DNA from: W425 sp964503235
GTDB taxonomy: Bacteria > Chloroflexota > Dehalococcoidia > Dehalococcoidales > RBG-16-60-22
Reading direction: 5' to 3'
DNA: 25,643 nt
Assembly (NCBI GenBank): GCA_964503235.1
Contig: CAZCZJ010000028.1
Location: 1-25,643 of the forward strand
In this document: piece after piece, positions 15,309-22,925 of the stretch
How positions within the stretch are numbered: position 1 is the stretch's first letter
Layout of the letters: each line of letters opens with the position of its first letter
Translations under genes and position numbers: made by a program
Notes under the pieces: model-generated
Database searches by the model: none
What the model was told of the DNA's origin: nothing
What the model saw: the letters and a program-made list of their open reading frames with translations, nothing else

Positions 15309-15317
15309 ATTATAGCA
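15309..15317 (-). promoter_or_regulatory. Extended -10 promoter of the SDR operon
   Basis: Minus-strand TGC-TATAAT; the ATG follows 9 bp after the hexamer, so the predicted transcript has a leader of only a few bases. Confidence 0.6.
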
Positions 15318-15349
15318 TCGATAACCGGCACATATCCATGTTGGAGAAA

Positions 15350-15751
15350 TTAGTTATCCGTGATTATCTTGACGTAGATACGACGGTTCCTGGGTCCATC
15401 GAACTCACCGAAAAAAATCCCCTGCCATGTCCCCAGCACCAGCCTGCCCTCTTCGATGAACAGCGTTTCGGAATCGCCGATAAGCGTTGCCTTGATGTGC
15501 GCGGGTGAGTTTCCTTCACGGTGTCGGTATCCGTCATGCTGCGGCACCATGGCATCGAGTTGCGCGATGATGTCCTTAACGACATCAGGGTCGGCGTGCT
15601 CATTAACCATCACCCCGGCCGTGGTATGAGGTACGAAAATATAGCAGATACCGCTTTGGACACCGCTTTTAGCTACGATGTCATTCACCACCGAGGTGAT
15701 ATCCTGAAAATCCACCCTCGAAGATGTCTTTATGTCTACTTTATGAATCAC
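15350..15751 (-). CDS. YjbQ / UPF0047 family protein
   Basis: 133 residues from GTG at 15751, chosen because TCCTCC on the plus strand (GGAGGA, 15756-15761) gives ideal spacing and homologues start with the same xIHKxxIKTSSR segment; a longer ATG frame begins at 15814. Conserved motifs: DITSVVNDIV, GICYIFVPHTTAGVMVNEHADPD (in two parts), HREGNSPAHIKATLIG and LVLGTWQGIFFGEFDGPR. His and Glu residues in PHTT, HREGN and HIK form the likely metal/active site. Members have been reported to have low thiamine-phosphate synthase activity, but the true role is unsettled. It stands alone, divergent from fmdB, 50 bp from the SDR start. Confidence 0.93.
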   Translation of the reverse strand: MIHKVDIKTSSRVDFQDITSVVNDIVAKSGVQSGICYIFVPHTTAGVMVNEHADPDVVKDIIAQLDAMVPQHDGYRHREGNSPAHIKATLIGDSETLFIEEGRLVLGTWQGIFFGEFDGPRNRRIYVKIITDN

Positions 15752-15776
15752 AAAATCCTCCGTTTTTATATTCCCT

Positions 15777-15805
15777 ATCCTACACCCGAATCGTCCTGCG
15801 GGCAA
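15777..15805 (-). promoter_or_regulatory. Promoter of the YjbQ gene
   Basis: Minus-strand TTGCCC (15800-15805), a 17-bp spacer and TAGGAT (15777-15782), 26 bp before the GTG start chosen here. A transcription start this close would lie downstream of the longer ATG at 15814, which supports the GTG. Confidence 0.55.
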
Positions 15806-15822
15806 GATTTGCATGTTTTCTC

Positions 15823-15851
15823 TTGACCGCCAGGCTGAAACGGATTAAACT
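15823..15851 (+). promoter_or_regulatory. Promoter of fmdB-DUF763
   Basis: TTGACC (15823-15828), a 17-bp spacer and TAAACT (15846-15851). The ribosome binding site AGGAGA (15858-15863) begins about where transcription should start, so the leader is very short. Confidence 0.6.
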
Positions 15852-15869
15852 ATATGCAGGAGAACTATC

Positions 15870-16109
15870 ATGCCAATATACGAATATATATGTACGGAAT
15901 GCGGTTGCCAGTTCGAGCAACTACGTCCGCTAAGTAAGGCCGATAATACGGCTGATTGCCCCAAATGCCAGAAGAAATCCAAGCCGAAAATGAGCACCTT
16001 CGCCTGTTTCAGCGCCACCCCCGGCGGTGTTCCCAAGACAATCGCCGGCACCGGGGGGAGTTCCTGCTCCAGCTGCAGCTCCGGTGATTGCAGCACCTGC
16101 GCATCGTAA
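15870..16109 (+). CDS. FmdB-family zinc ribbon protein
   Basis: 79 residues with AGGAGA 6 nt before ATG. The N-terminal single zinc ribbon has C8, C11, C30 and C33 in MPIYEYICTECG and ADCPKCQ, the FmdB/CxxC-CxxC regulatory domain. A Gly/Ser linker then leads to a C-terminal cysteine cluster CSSCSSGDCSTC (CxxC-x4-CxxC), which could hold a second metal or a cluster. Proteins of this type are named after a putative regulator of formamidase or amidase genes, but most have no established function. It is 25 bp upstream of the DUF763 gene and probably co-transcribed. Confidence 0.92.
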   Translation: MPIYEYICTECGCQFEQLRPLSKADNTADCPKCQKKSKPKMSTFACFSATPGGVPKTIAGTGGSSCSSCSSGDCSTCAS

Positions 16110-16134
16110 ACCGGTAAGAAACCCGGAGTGAAAT

Positions 16135-17220
16135 TTGCCTTCTTTAAGGACCGGTATCGCCAACCTGCCGCTGCACGGCGGTAAAGCACCGCGGTGGCTC
16201 TTCGACCGCATGGTACCGCTGGCCCGCGAAATCACCATCGCTATCGTCGCCGATTACGGACCGGACGAGATGCTGCGCCGGCTTTCCCATCCCTACTGGT
16301 TCCAGGCTTTCGGGTGCGTCCTGGGCTTCGACTGGCATTCCAGCGGCGTGACGACTACCCTCTGCGGGGCTTTGAAAGAGGGCATCAGGGGAATCGAACG
16401 TGACCTGGGCCTTTTCGCTGCCGGAGGCAAGGGCAAGACCTCCCGTAAGACGCCTGCCGAGATTGAACAATGGGGAGAAAAAATCGGTATAGAACCCGCC
16501 CCTCTCGTCTACGCCAGCCGCATGTCAGCCAAGGTGGACAGCGCCGCTGTTCAGGACGGTTATCAGCTCTACCACTACAGCTTCCTCTTTACCGCCAGAG
16601 GCTCGTGGACGGTTATCCAGCAGGGTATGAACGAGTCCAACCGCTACGCCCGCCGCTACCACTGGCTGGGTGAAACGGTCGCCGATTTTGTCAATGAACC
16701 TCACGCGGCCATTTTATCCGAAACCAGAGGACAGACCCTCGACCTCACCGCCGGTGAAAGCCTGCCAGCGAGGACAACCATTACCGGTATTATTACCGGA
16801 GAACAGCCGGAAAAAGTCATTGCCGAACTTAAAAGGTTGAAAACGCTGGACCTGCCCGCCCGACATCAGATATATACCCGCGACCTCCACCCCGACAGCC
16901 TGAGCCGGATTATCCTGAGCACCTACGAACGCCAGCCCCAGGACTTCGAAAGGCTGCTGGGACTATCGGGGGTGGGAGCCAAGACGATACGCGCCCTGAG
17001 CCTGATTGCCGAGCTGGTCCACGGTGTCGAGCCCAGCTACCGCGACCCGGCCCGCTACAGCTTTGCCCACGGCGGCAAGGACGGCATCCCCTATCCGGTG
17101 GACAGGCAGACTTACGATAAAAGCATAGAGCTACTCTCCAGGGCAATCAACCGCACTAAAATCAGCCTGAGCGAGAAACAGCAGGCTTTCCGGAGGCTGG
17201 ACCGACTGCGGATGCGATAA
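16135..17220 (+). CDS. DUF763 family protein with helix-hairpin-helix motif
   Basis: 361 residues from TTG, with GGAG 6 nt upstream. The N terminus RTGIANLPLHGGKAPRWLF and the block HPYWFQAFGCVLGFDWHSSG are the signature of DUF763, a family found in archaea and scattered bacteria. Further conserved-looking blocks are YHYSFLFTARGSWTVIQQGM, RRYHWLG and the acidic FVNEPHAAI. Near residues 275-300 LLGLSGVGAKTIRALSLIAEL reads as a helix-hairpin-helix, a nucleic-acid-binding element. The function is not known; DNA or RNA binding is an inference from that motif. It is downstream of the FmdB gene with 25 bp between them. Confidence 0.9.
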   Translation: MPSLRTGIANLPLHGGKAPRWLFDRMVPLAREITIAIVADYGPDEMLRRLSHPYWFQAFGCVLGFDWHSSGVTTTLCGALKEGIRGIERDLGLFAAGGKGKTSRKTPAEIEQWGEKIGIEPAPLVYASRMSAKVDSAAVQDGYQLYHYSFLFTARGSWTVIQQGMNESNRYARRYHWLGETVADFVNEPHAAILSETRGQTLDLTAGESLPARTTITGIITGEQPEKVIAELKRLKTLDLPARHQIYTRDLHPDSLSRIILSTYERQPQDFERLLGLSGVGAKTIRALSLIAELVHGVEPSYRDPARYSFAHGGKDGIPYPVDRQTYDKSIELLSRAINRTKISLSEKQQAFRRLDRLRMR

Positions 17221-17264
17221 AAGTCGCAGACAACCTCTGCTGTCCGTCATACTCTTGAAACAGA

Positions 17265-17290
17265 GGTAAATACAGGACTTGATATTTACC
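17265..17290 (+). promoter_or_regulatory. Inverted repeat upstream of the molybdopterin oxidoreductase
   Basis: GGTAAATA (17265-17272) and TATTTACC (17283-17290) form a perfect 8-bp inverted repeat with a 10-bp spacer, 26 bp before the GTG start. It could be an operator or a leader hairpin; nothing decides between them. Confidence 0.4.
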
Positions 17291-17315
17291 CCAGTACTAC
17301 AGCGGAGGTGGTGCC

Positions 17316-18002
17316 GTGAAGAGAAAGTCAATCCCGGGACTGATAATAATCGCCCTGGTCGTCGTCGCATTCCTGGTGGGCATATTTGTTTTCGGTCCTA
17401 AAAGTAGCAATGTCGAAGAATTAGAGGGCGTCGAGGTGAGAGAATATCAAGGTGAAAACCTTTCCTCTATCAACGATTTCCGTGAAAATTCAATTAAGGG
17501 ACCCCAGTACGTAGAAATAGAGAATTATCAGTTACAGGTTACCGGGCTGGTGGAAAACCCGACCGAATATACCTATGATGATGCTATCGGAGACTTCGAT
17601 AACTATAAGAAAGTGGTCAGGCTAAACTGCGTCGAAGGCTGGGCAGTGAACATACTCTGGGAAGGCATCCTGGTCAGAGATATCCTGGAAAAAGCCGGGC
17701 CCTTACCCGAAGCCAAGACAGTGATTTTTCACGCCTATGACGGCTATACGACCTCTTTCCCCATAGAATACGTCCTGGATAACGACATCATCATGGCCTA
17801 CAAGATGAACGATGTCACCCTGCCGCCGGAAAGGGGCTACCCCTTCCAGCTGGTCGCCGAAAGCAAGTGGGGCTATAAATGGATTAAATGGATAACCCAG
17901 ATTGAGCTTTCCGATGACGTTAACTACGAGGGCTACTGGGAGAGCCGCGGCTATTCCAACGAAGGCGACCTCGATAAGGGCTTCTTTAACTACAATATTT
18001 AA
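17316..18002 (+). CDS. Membrane-anchored molybdopterin-dependent oxidoreductase (sulfite-oxidase fold)
   Basis: 228 residues from GTG with GGAGGTGG directly upstream. Residues 8-28 form one transmembrane anchor; the rest is predicted outside. The oxidoreductase molybdopterin-binding domain contains the conserved Mo-ligand cysteine C105 in VVRLNCVEGWAV, then LWEGILVRDILEKAG, FHAYDGYTTSFPIEYVL, LPPERGYPFQLVAESKWGYK and WITQIELSDD. This matches the single-domain YedY/sulfite-oxidase-like group, without the C-terminal dimerisation domain or a haem subunit. No Tat-type twin arginine is seen at the N terminus (MKRKS), which is unusual for a cofactor-loaded exported enzyme. The substrate is unknown. 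It is convergent with the MFS gene, with 4 bp between stops. Confidence 0.88.
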   Translation: MKRKSIPGLIIIALVVVAFLVGIFVFGPKSSNVEELEGVEVREYQGENLSSINDFRENSIKGPQYVEIENYQLQVTGLVENPTEYTYDDAIGDFDNYKKVVRLNCVEGWAVNILWEGILVRDILEKAGPLPEAKTVIFHAYDGYTTSFPIEYVLDNDIIMAYKMNDVTLPPERGYPFQLVAESKWGYKWIKWITQIELSDDVNYEGYWESRGYSNEGDLDKGFFNYNI

Positions 18003-18006
18003 TCGC

Positions 18007-19287
18007 TCAGGTTCCTGAGGACTCCATCCTGGCTCGCAGCTTCTCCGCGTTGCGCGGGGCGGCTATCCAGAATGAAACACCGGCCACGGCAAAAGACGCC
18101 AGGCTGATAATGAAAGCGGTAGAATAGCTGCCGGAGATATCGTAGATATAACCCCCCAGCCAGGGACCGAGAGCGCCGCCTATTCCCGTTCCCGTCAGCA
18201 CCAGGGCGGATATCGCACCGATATTCCTGCCGTGAAAGATGTCAGCCAGGCCGACGAAGATAGTCGGCGAAAACAGCCCGGTGGCAAAACCGGAGACTGT
18301 AGCGTACATATACAGCAGCCATGGTTGGGAGTTATCCGTAACTGAAAGCAAAGCGACCATAGCACCGATAGACAGAACCGAAGCTATCGTAACCGTCTTT
18401 TCCCGACCGATAACATCGGATATCGAAGCGCAGAGTTGACCGCCGATAGAAGCTATCCCGAACAAGGCGAAAACCGAAGCCGCCAGGACGCTGGTATAAC
18501 CGACATCAACCGCGAATTTTATCTGGTGGGCGATTACCAGGTAGTTACCCGTGCCCCAGTAGCAGAACTGTGAAAACACCAGCAGCCATAGATTGTGAGT
18601 CCTGACAGCTTTTCTCAGAGTCCAGTCACGGGTAGCAGTTTGCTCTATCTCATCTCCGTTACCATCCAACGAAGGTTCGTCCGTACCGTAAGGCTTTAAT
18701 CCCTTATCCTCCGGGCGGTAATAAAACAATATCCAATACAACGGTAATAAAACAACCAGCAGGAGACCAGCCATGACATAGAAAGAGGGACGCCACCCCC
18801 AGTGACTAATAACCGTCTCCACGAGCATGCCATAGGCAAAACTCAAGCCACCGCCAATCTGGCCCAGGCCTATAGCCAGTCCGCGTTTTTTGGCAAACCA
18901 GTTCATCAGAGTCGGATTCAACGCGGGTGCGGCACAAAAAGCGGTGCCGATAGGCGCCAGGATACCGAAAAGCAGGTAAAAATGCCAGAGCTGACTGGCA
19001 AAAGCGCAGCAAAACGTCGCCAGAGAAAGGGTGAAAATACCGATGAAAACCACTTTCCGGGGTTTCCATCGGTCGACGAGGCTGCCAGCGACAGGCGCCG
19101 TTAGTCCGTAGACGAGGATATTCAGCGACAGCATGATAGCCGTAGCGCCGCGGTACCATTGGAACTCATCCAGAATCGGGTCGAAGAAGACGGAAAAAGC
19201 GTTTCTGATGCCGTAGGCCAGCATCATACCCACGACCATCAAGCCAACGAGATACCAGCCGTAAAAAAACCGAGGACGTGAAATCAT
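18007..19287 (-). CDS. Major facilitator superfamily transporter, monocarboxylate/oxalate-formate type
   Basis: 426 residues with 12 predicted helices in two bundles joined by a loop at about 195-215 (GTDEPSLDGNGDEIEQ). The loop between helices 2 and 3 has GSLVDRWKPRKVV, the MFS motif A. The N-terminal RFFYGWYLV followed by GIRNAFSVFFDPI is typical of the oxalate:formate antiporter/monocarboxylate branch (OFA/MCT-like). It probably moves a small organic anion with H+; the substrate cannot be read from sequence. A single-gene unit on the minus strand, divergent from the DUF1648-like gene. Confidence 0.9.
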   Translation of the reverse strand: MISRPRFFYGWYLVGLMVVGMMLAYGIRNAFSVFFDPILDEFQWYRGATAIMLSLNILVYGLTAPVAGSLVDRWKPRKVVFIGIFTLSLATFCCAFASQLWHFYLLFGILAPIGTAFCAAPALNPTLMNWFAKKRGLAIGLGQIGGGLSFAYGMLVETVISHWGWRPSFYVMAGLLLVVLLPLYWILFYYRPEDKGLKPYGTDEPSLDGNGDEIEQTATRDWTLRKAVRTHNLWLLVFSQFCYWGTGNYLVIAHQIKFAVDVGYTSVLAASVFALFGIASIGGQLCASISDVIGREKTVTIASVLSIGAMVALLSVTDNSQPWLLYMYATVSGFATGLFSPTIFVGLADIFHGRNIGAISALVLTGTGIGGALGPWLGGYIYDISGSYSTAFIISLASFAVAGVSFWIAAPRNAEKLRARMESSGT

Positions 19288-19381
19288 ATAGAGACCTTTT
19301 CGTGAATACCTATATACAATACCACACCACGACTATTTATTCGAGCCTGAAACGATATAACCGCACTCAATACTGTTCTTT

Positions 19382-19411
19382 TTGACACCCCTGCCTTAAA
19401 GCTGGTAATCT
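19382..19411 (+). promoter_or_regulatory. Promoter of the DUF1648-glyS-phosphorylase-HAD operon
   Basis: TTGACA (19382-19387), an 18-bp spacer and TAATCT (19406-19411). A short leader of about 10 bases to the ATG at 19428 follows. The -10 is imperfect. Confidence 0.5.
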
Positions 19412-19427
19412 GAAATAACTATTCTTG

Positions 19428-19979
19428 ATGTTACCGGGGGTCGCCATCAACGACAGCGAAGATACAAAGATAACGAATATCAAACGCGGTAAATACTTCC
19501 GCTGGTCGTATATTATGCTGCCGGTGGTATTCTTTCTGTTCTCAGTAATCCTGGCTGTAGTTTTTTATAACAAGCTGCCACCGGAGGTATACTATCATTT
19601 TTCAGGGGATATACCCGATAGAGAAGTTAGCCGCGTCGCCATCATCGCCTGGCTGCTGATTCCCCAGTTCTTCCTGGCGTTTATCGGGGTAGCCATCAGC
19701 GGTATCGGTTCTATTATCAGTAAGAAATACGAGCTTTCAGACAGTAATCATATCAAGAGAATGCTGATGGCAATGGGCAACATGGTAGCCCTCCCGCAGA
19801 TTATCCTTATCTTTGCAATGCTCGATATTTTCCTATACAATGCATACGATATACGTCTCATACCCCTGTGGATTGTCATCGTCATTATTTTGTTACTGGG
19901 TACCATCGTTCTGGGTATATTTTTCTTCCAAACCCTAAGGCAATACCACAGGTCAAACATTAAACAAAATCAGGAGTGA
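19428..19979 (+). CDS. DUF1648-like small membrane protein
   Basis: 183 residues from ATG at 19428; a TTG just before it (19425) is an alternative, and neither has a clear ribosome binding site. Four hydrophobic helices: about 29-48, 72-95, 117-137 and 142-166. After helix 1 comes LPPEVYYHFSGDIPD, the DUF1648 pattern (LPxxvxxHFnxxGxpD) seen in SdpI-like and other bacterial membrane proteins. The function is unknown. It lies 6 bp upstream of the glycyl-tRNA synthetase gene, whose ribosome binding site overlaps its stop codon, so they share a transcript. Confidence 0.78.
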   Translation: MLPGVAINDSEDTKITNIKRGKYFRWSYIMLPVVFFLFSVILAVVFYNKLPPEVYYHFSGDIPDREVSRVAIIAWLLIPQFFLAFIGVAISGIGSIISKKYELSDSNHIKRMLMAMGNMVALPQIILIFAMLDIFLYNAYDIRLIPLWIVIVIILLLGTIVLGIFFFQTLRQYHRSNIKQNQE

Positions 19980-19985
19980 TGAAAA

Positions 19986-21359
19986 ATGGCCAACCCTGTC
20001 CCGGGTAAACTCACCATGGAAAAACTCGTTTCACTTTGCCAGAGACGGGGTTTTATCTTCCCCAGCAGTGATATTTACGGTGGGCTGTCAGGCTGCTGGG
20101 ACTACGGGCCGGTAGGAGTGGAACTCAAGCGTAATATCAAGGAAGCCTGGTGGCGCAGCATCGTCCAGGAGCGTGACGACATGGTGGGACTGGACACCAG
20201 CATATTGATGAATTCCAGTGTCTGGGAAGCCAGCGGCCATGTTTCCAGTTTTTCCGACCCTCTGGTGGAGTGCAAGGTCTGCCACCTGAGATGGAAAGCC
20301 GATGACCTTGTCGAAAACAAGTGTCCTGCCTGCGGCGGTGAGCTTACCGAGGAACGTATGTTCAATACCATGTTCAAGACATTCATCGGTCCCGTGGAAG
20401 AAGAAGCCAGTGTGGTCTACCTGCGTCCGGAAACGGCCCAAGGTATGTTCGTCAACTTCCAGAACGCATTAAACACCAGCCGCAAGCGTCTGCCCTTCGG
20501 TGTTGCCCAGCAGGGTAAAGCCTTCCGCAACGAAATCACCACCGGGAATTTCATCTTCCGCAGTCGCGAATTCGAGATAATGGAGTTCGAATATTTCGTC
20601 AAACCGGGGACAGACAAGGAATGGTTCGACTACTGGGTAGAGGAACGTTTCAACTGGTACGTAAAACTCGGTATAAAAAAAGAACACCTCGGGTTATACG
20701 AGCACCCCAGGGAGAATCTGGCGCATTACGCCCGAAACTGTACCGATATTACCTATCTTTTCCCCCACGGCCAGGCAGAGCTCGAGGGTATCGCCAACCG
20801 TACCGATTTCGACCTCAAGCAGCATGGCGCCGCCAGCGGGAAATCTGTGGAATACTTCGATAACGAGACAAACGAGCATTACGTGCCCTATATTGTTGAG
20901 CCCTCGGCAGGCGTCGACCGGGCCGTTTTGGCCTTCCTCTGCGACGCCTATGACGAGGAAATAGTCAATGACGATTTAAGGGTACTTTTCCACTTCCACC
21001 CCGATATCGCTCCCGTCAAGGTCGCCGTACTGCCGCTGAGTCGCAAGGAAAACCTGGCAGCGCTGGCGAAAGACGTCCACGCCGACCTGCGCCCCTGCTT
21101 TGCGACGCAGTACGACGACACTCAGGCTATCGGTCGCCGCTACCGCCGGCAGGACGAGCTGGGCACGCCCTTCTCCGTCACCATCGACTTCCAGTCGCTG
21201 GAAGACAAAATGGCTACCATCCGCGAGCGTGACACGCTGAACCAGATACGAGTCCCCATCCCCGCTCTGAGGGATACATTGCAGGCCAAGCTGGCCGGTG
21301 AAGACCTTTTCGTGCTGCCCGAAGGCGGTCAGATATGGAAGCAGGAGAGCAGCGGGTAG
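19986..21359 (+). CDS. glyS: Glycyl-tRNA synthetase, alpha2 (eukaryote/archaea-like) type
   Basis: 457 residues. A class II synthetase that charges tRNA-Gly. Motifs: MEKLVSLCQRRGFIFPSSDIYGG and WDYGPVGVELKRNIKEAWW at the N terminus (motif 1), a zinc-binding insertion with CKVCHLRW and CPACGG, YLRPETAQGMFVNF, motif 2 GKAFRNEITTGNFIFRSREF and motif 3 EPSAGVDRAVLAFL. The anticodon-binding domain starts near residue 345 (APVKVAVLPLSRKENL). This is the single-chain dimeric enzyme, not the alpha2beta2 GlyQ/GlyS pair. GGAG lies 9 nt upstream, at the end of the preceding gene. The phosphorylase gene starts 3 bp after its stop. Confidence 0.96.
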   Translation: MANPVPGKLTMEKLVSLCQRRGFIFPSSDIYGGLSGCWDYGPVGVELKRNIKEAWWRSIVQERDDMVGLDTSILMNSSVWEASGHVSSFSDPLVECKVCHLRWKADDLVENKCPACGGELTEERMFNTMFKTFIGPVEEEASVVYLRPETAQGMFVNFQNALNTSRKRLPFGVAQQGKAFRNEITTGNFIFRSREFEIMEFEYFVKPGTDKEWFDYWVEERFNWYVKLGIKKEHLGLYEHPRENLAHYARNCTDITYLFPHGQAELEGIANRTDFDLKQHGAASGKSVEYFDNETNEHYVPYIVEPSAGVDRAVLAFLCDAYDEEIVNDDLRVLFHFHPDIAPVKVAVLPLSRKENLAALAKDVHADLRPCFATQYDDTQAIGRRYRRQDELGTPFSVTIDFQSLEDKMATIRERDTLNQIRVPIPALRDTLQAKLAGEDLFVLPEGGQIWKQESSG

Positions 21360-21362
21360 GCG

Positions 21363-22202
21363 ATGAGTAAAGGTATCCCGGAGTATTTTGCTCATAAGAA
21401 ATACAATATCTGCTCCGAAGACATCACCAGATTAATCCTGCGCTGCGAACCGGAAAACATCCAGGAAAAGGTGATACTTACGCCCATCTGGAGCAAGGAA
21501 GATTTCCTTTCGGAGGCGGTAGATGGCATCGAAACCATTACCGAAAGTGATTTCGCACCCTGTGTCTATACACTCTCCTACCAAAACCAGCCTATCTCGC
21601 TGGTACGTTCCGGTATCGGGGCGTCCCAGGCGGGAGATGTCGTCCTGGCTCTGGGCTGTACACCCTGTCGTCATCTGATATTTACCGGCTCGTTCGGCGG
21701 GCTTACCGGGTATTTAGCCATAGGTGATTTACTGACTATTACCGAGTCCATCGGCGGCGACGGCTATTCCAGCTATTTGAAAGAGGGGGAGCTATCTCCC
21801 CACGCTTTCCTGAAACCGGCCAAGCCCGATGCCGGGCTTAACGGGCTACTCGAAGAATATGCAACTACTCTGGCTACTGAGAATGGCGTCGTCATTCATA
21901 AAGGCAGGATTTTCTCCTCCGATACTATCGTCGCCCAGTTCTTTCACCTGGACGAGATAAGTAATAGATACGGCTGTGCCGGCATCGAGATGGAAACATC
22001 GGCGGTATTCAACTGCTCCCGACTGGTGGGCATCGCGGCTGCCGCTCTCCTTTTAGTATCGGATGTAATACCTACCAATAAATCCCTGTTTTCGGGTCGA
22101 ACGGAAGAGGAGAGGTCGAGATACAAGTTCGTAAAAAAATCAGTCCTGAGCCGGATAATACTGGACACTCTCGGTGATGAGCTGCTGGATGGAACGGCAT
22201 GA
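21363..22202 (+). CDS. Purine/uridine phosphorylase superfamily protein
   Basis: 279 residues. The nucleoside-phosphorylase fold is indicated by LVRSGIGASQAGDVVLALG, HLIFTGSFGGLTGYLAIGDLL (the phosphate/ribose-binding glycine loop), the substrate Glu in CAGIEMETSAVFN (equivalent to the MEMET motif of uridine and purine nucleoside phosphorylases), and VSDVI with the catalytic Asp. The N-terminal 40 residues (YFAHKKYNICSEDITRLIL) resemble those of archaeal/uridine-phosphorylase-like members. It cleaves nucleosides to base and ribose-1-phosphate; the preferred base is not evident. It starts 3 bp after glyS and overlaps the first HAD gene by 4 bp (ATGA). Confidence 0.87.
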   Translation: MSKGIPEYFAHKKYNICSEDITRLILRCEPENIQEKVILTPIWSKEDFLSEAVDGIETITESDFAPCVYTLSYQNQPISLVRSGIGASQAGDVVLALGCTPCRHLIFTGSFGGLTGYLAIGDLLTITESIGGDGYSSYLKEGELSPHAFLKPAKPDAGLNGLLEEYATTLATENGVVIHKGRIFSSDTIVAQFFHLDEISNRYGCAGIEMETSAVFNCSRLVGIAAAALLLVSDVIPTNKSLFSGRTEEERSRYKFVKKSVLSRIILDTLGDELLDGTA

Positions 22203-22921
22203 AATACCAGGCTGTCATTTTTGACCTTTTCGGGACGCTGGTTGTTATTGAGGACATGGAAGCCGAGTTAGATACCTGGCTGGGACGTTTCTACGACTGC
22301 CTGAAACCACACGGACTTGATATCCCCAGAGAATCTTTTAATGAGTGGTGCTTACATCATATCAGGCAGGAACCACCTCCCCCGGGTAAAGAGGATTTCA
22401 CCATTTTTGAACGCCGGATACAGGCCGTCTTCTCCAGCGCCGGACTCCAAGTAAATCCCGCCGATATCAGGCAGACATCCGTAACGCTATTGAAAGTCTG
22501 GAATGATTACGCGGTTATCGACCCAGATTGTCACCCCTTGCTGCGGGAACTCAGTCAGCAGTATACCCTGGGAGTTATATCAAACTACGACCATCCGCCC
22601 TATATACGCCGCGTCCTGAACGACCTGAATTTGAAAAAATATTTCAGCACGGTAGTGATTTCCGGAGATTACGATTTCAAGAAACCTGACCCCAGGATTT
22701 TTCACCTAGCACTGGAGAAACTCGGACTAAAACCGGAAGATGCCGTCTACCTCGGCGATTCTGAAGAAGATATCGTGGGAGCGCAGGCGGCCGGAATTGT
22801 ACCCATACTGATACAAAGAGAAACAACCGCCACGCCGCCGGATATTATTAAAAGAGATTATATCCAAACCGATGTTTTAACGATAAATAGGCTGCCGGAA
22901 TTGTTAAATTTATTGGATTGA
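22199..22921 (+). CDS. HAD-superfamily hydrolase, copy 1
   Basis: 240 residues. Motif I VIFDLFGTLV has nucleophile D9 with Phe instead of the usual second Asp at position 11. A helical cap (about 17-105) follows. Motif II is LGVISNYDH, motif III the Lys in DFKKPDPRIFH, and motif IV VYLGDSEEDIVGAQAAG. It is probably a phosphatase acting on a small phosphorylated metabolite; next to a nucleoside phosphorylase, nucleotides or ribose-phosphate are plausible. Replacement of the second Asp is known in 2-haloacid dehalogenases, so dehalogenase chemistry should not be ruled out. The start overlaps the phosphorylase stop. It is followed 4 bp later by a paralogue with almost identical first 46 bases. 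Confidence 0.9.
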   Translation: MKYQAVIFDLFGTLVVIEDMEAELDTWLGRFYDCLKPHGLDIPRESFNEWCLHHIRQEPPPPGKEDFTIFERRIQAVFSSAGLQVNPADIRQTSVTLLKVWNDYAVIDPDCHPLLRELSQQYTLGVISNYDHPPYIRRVLNDLNLKKYFSTVVISGDYDFKKPDPRIFHLALEKLGLKPEDAVYLGDSEEDIVGAQAAGIVPILIQRETTATPPDIIKRDYIQTDVLTINRLPELLNLLD

Positions 22922-22925
22922 TAGA

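Noticed and set aside
17233..17267. ACCTCTG / CAGAGGT pair before the molybdoenzyme
   Set aside because: Only 7 bp with a loop over 20 bases and no U-tract; overlaps the better 8-bp inverted repeat. Could be chance.
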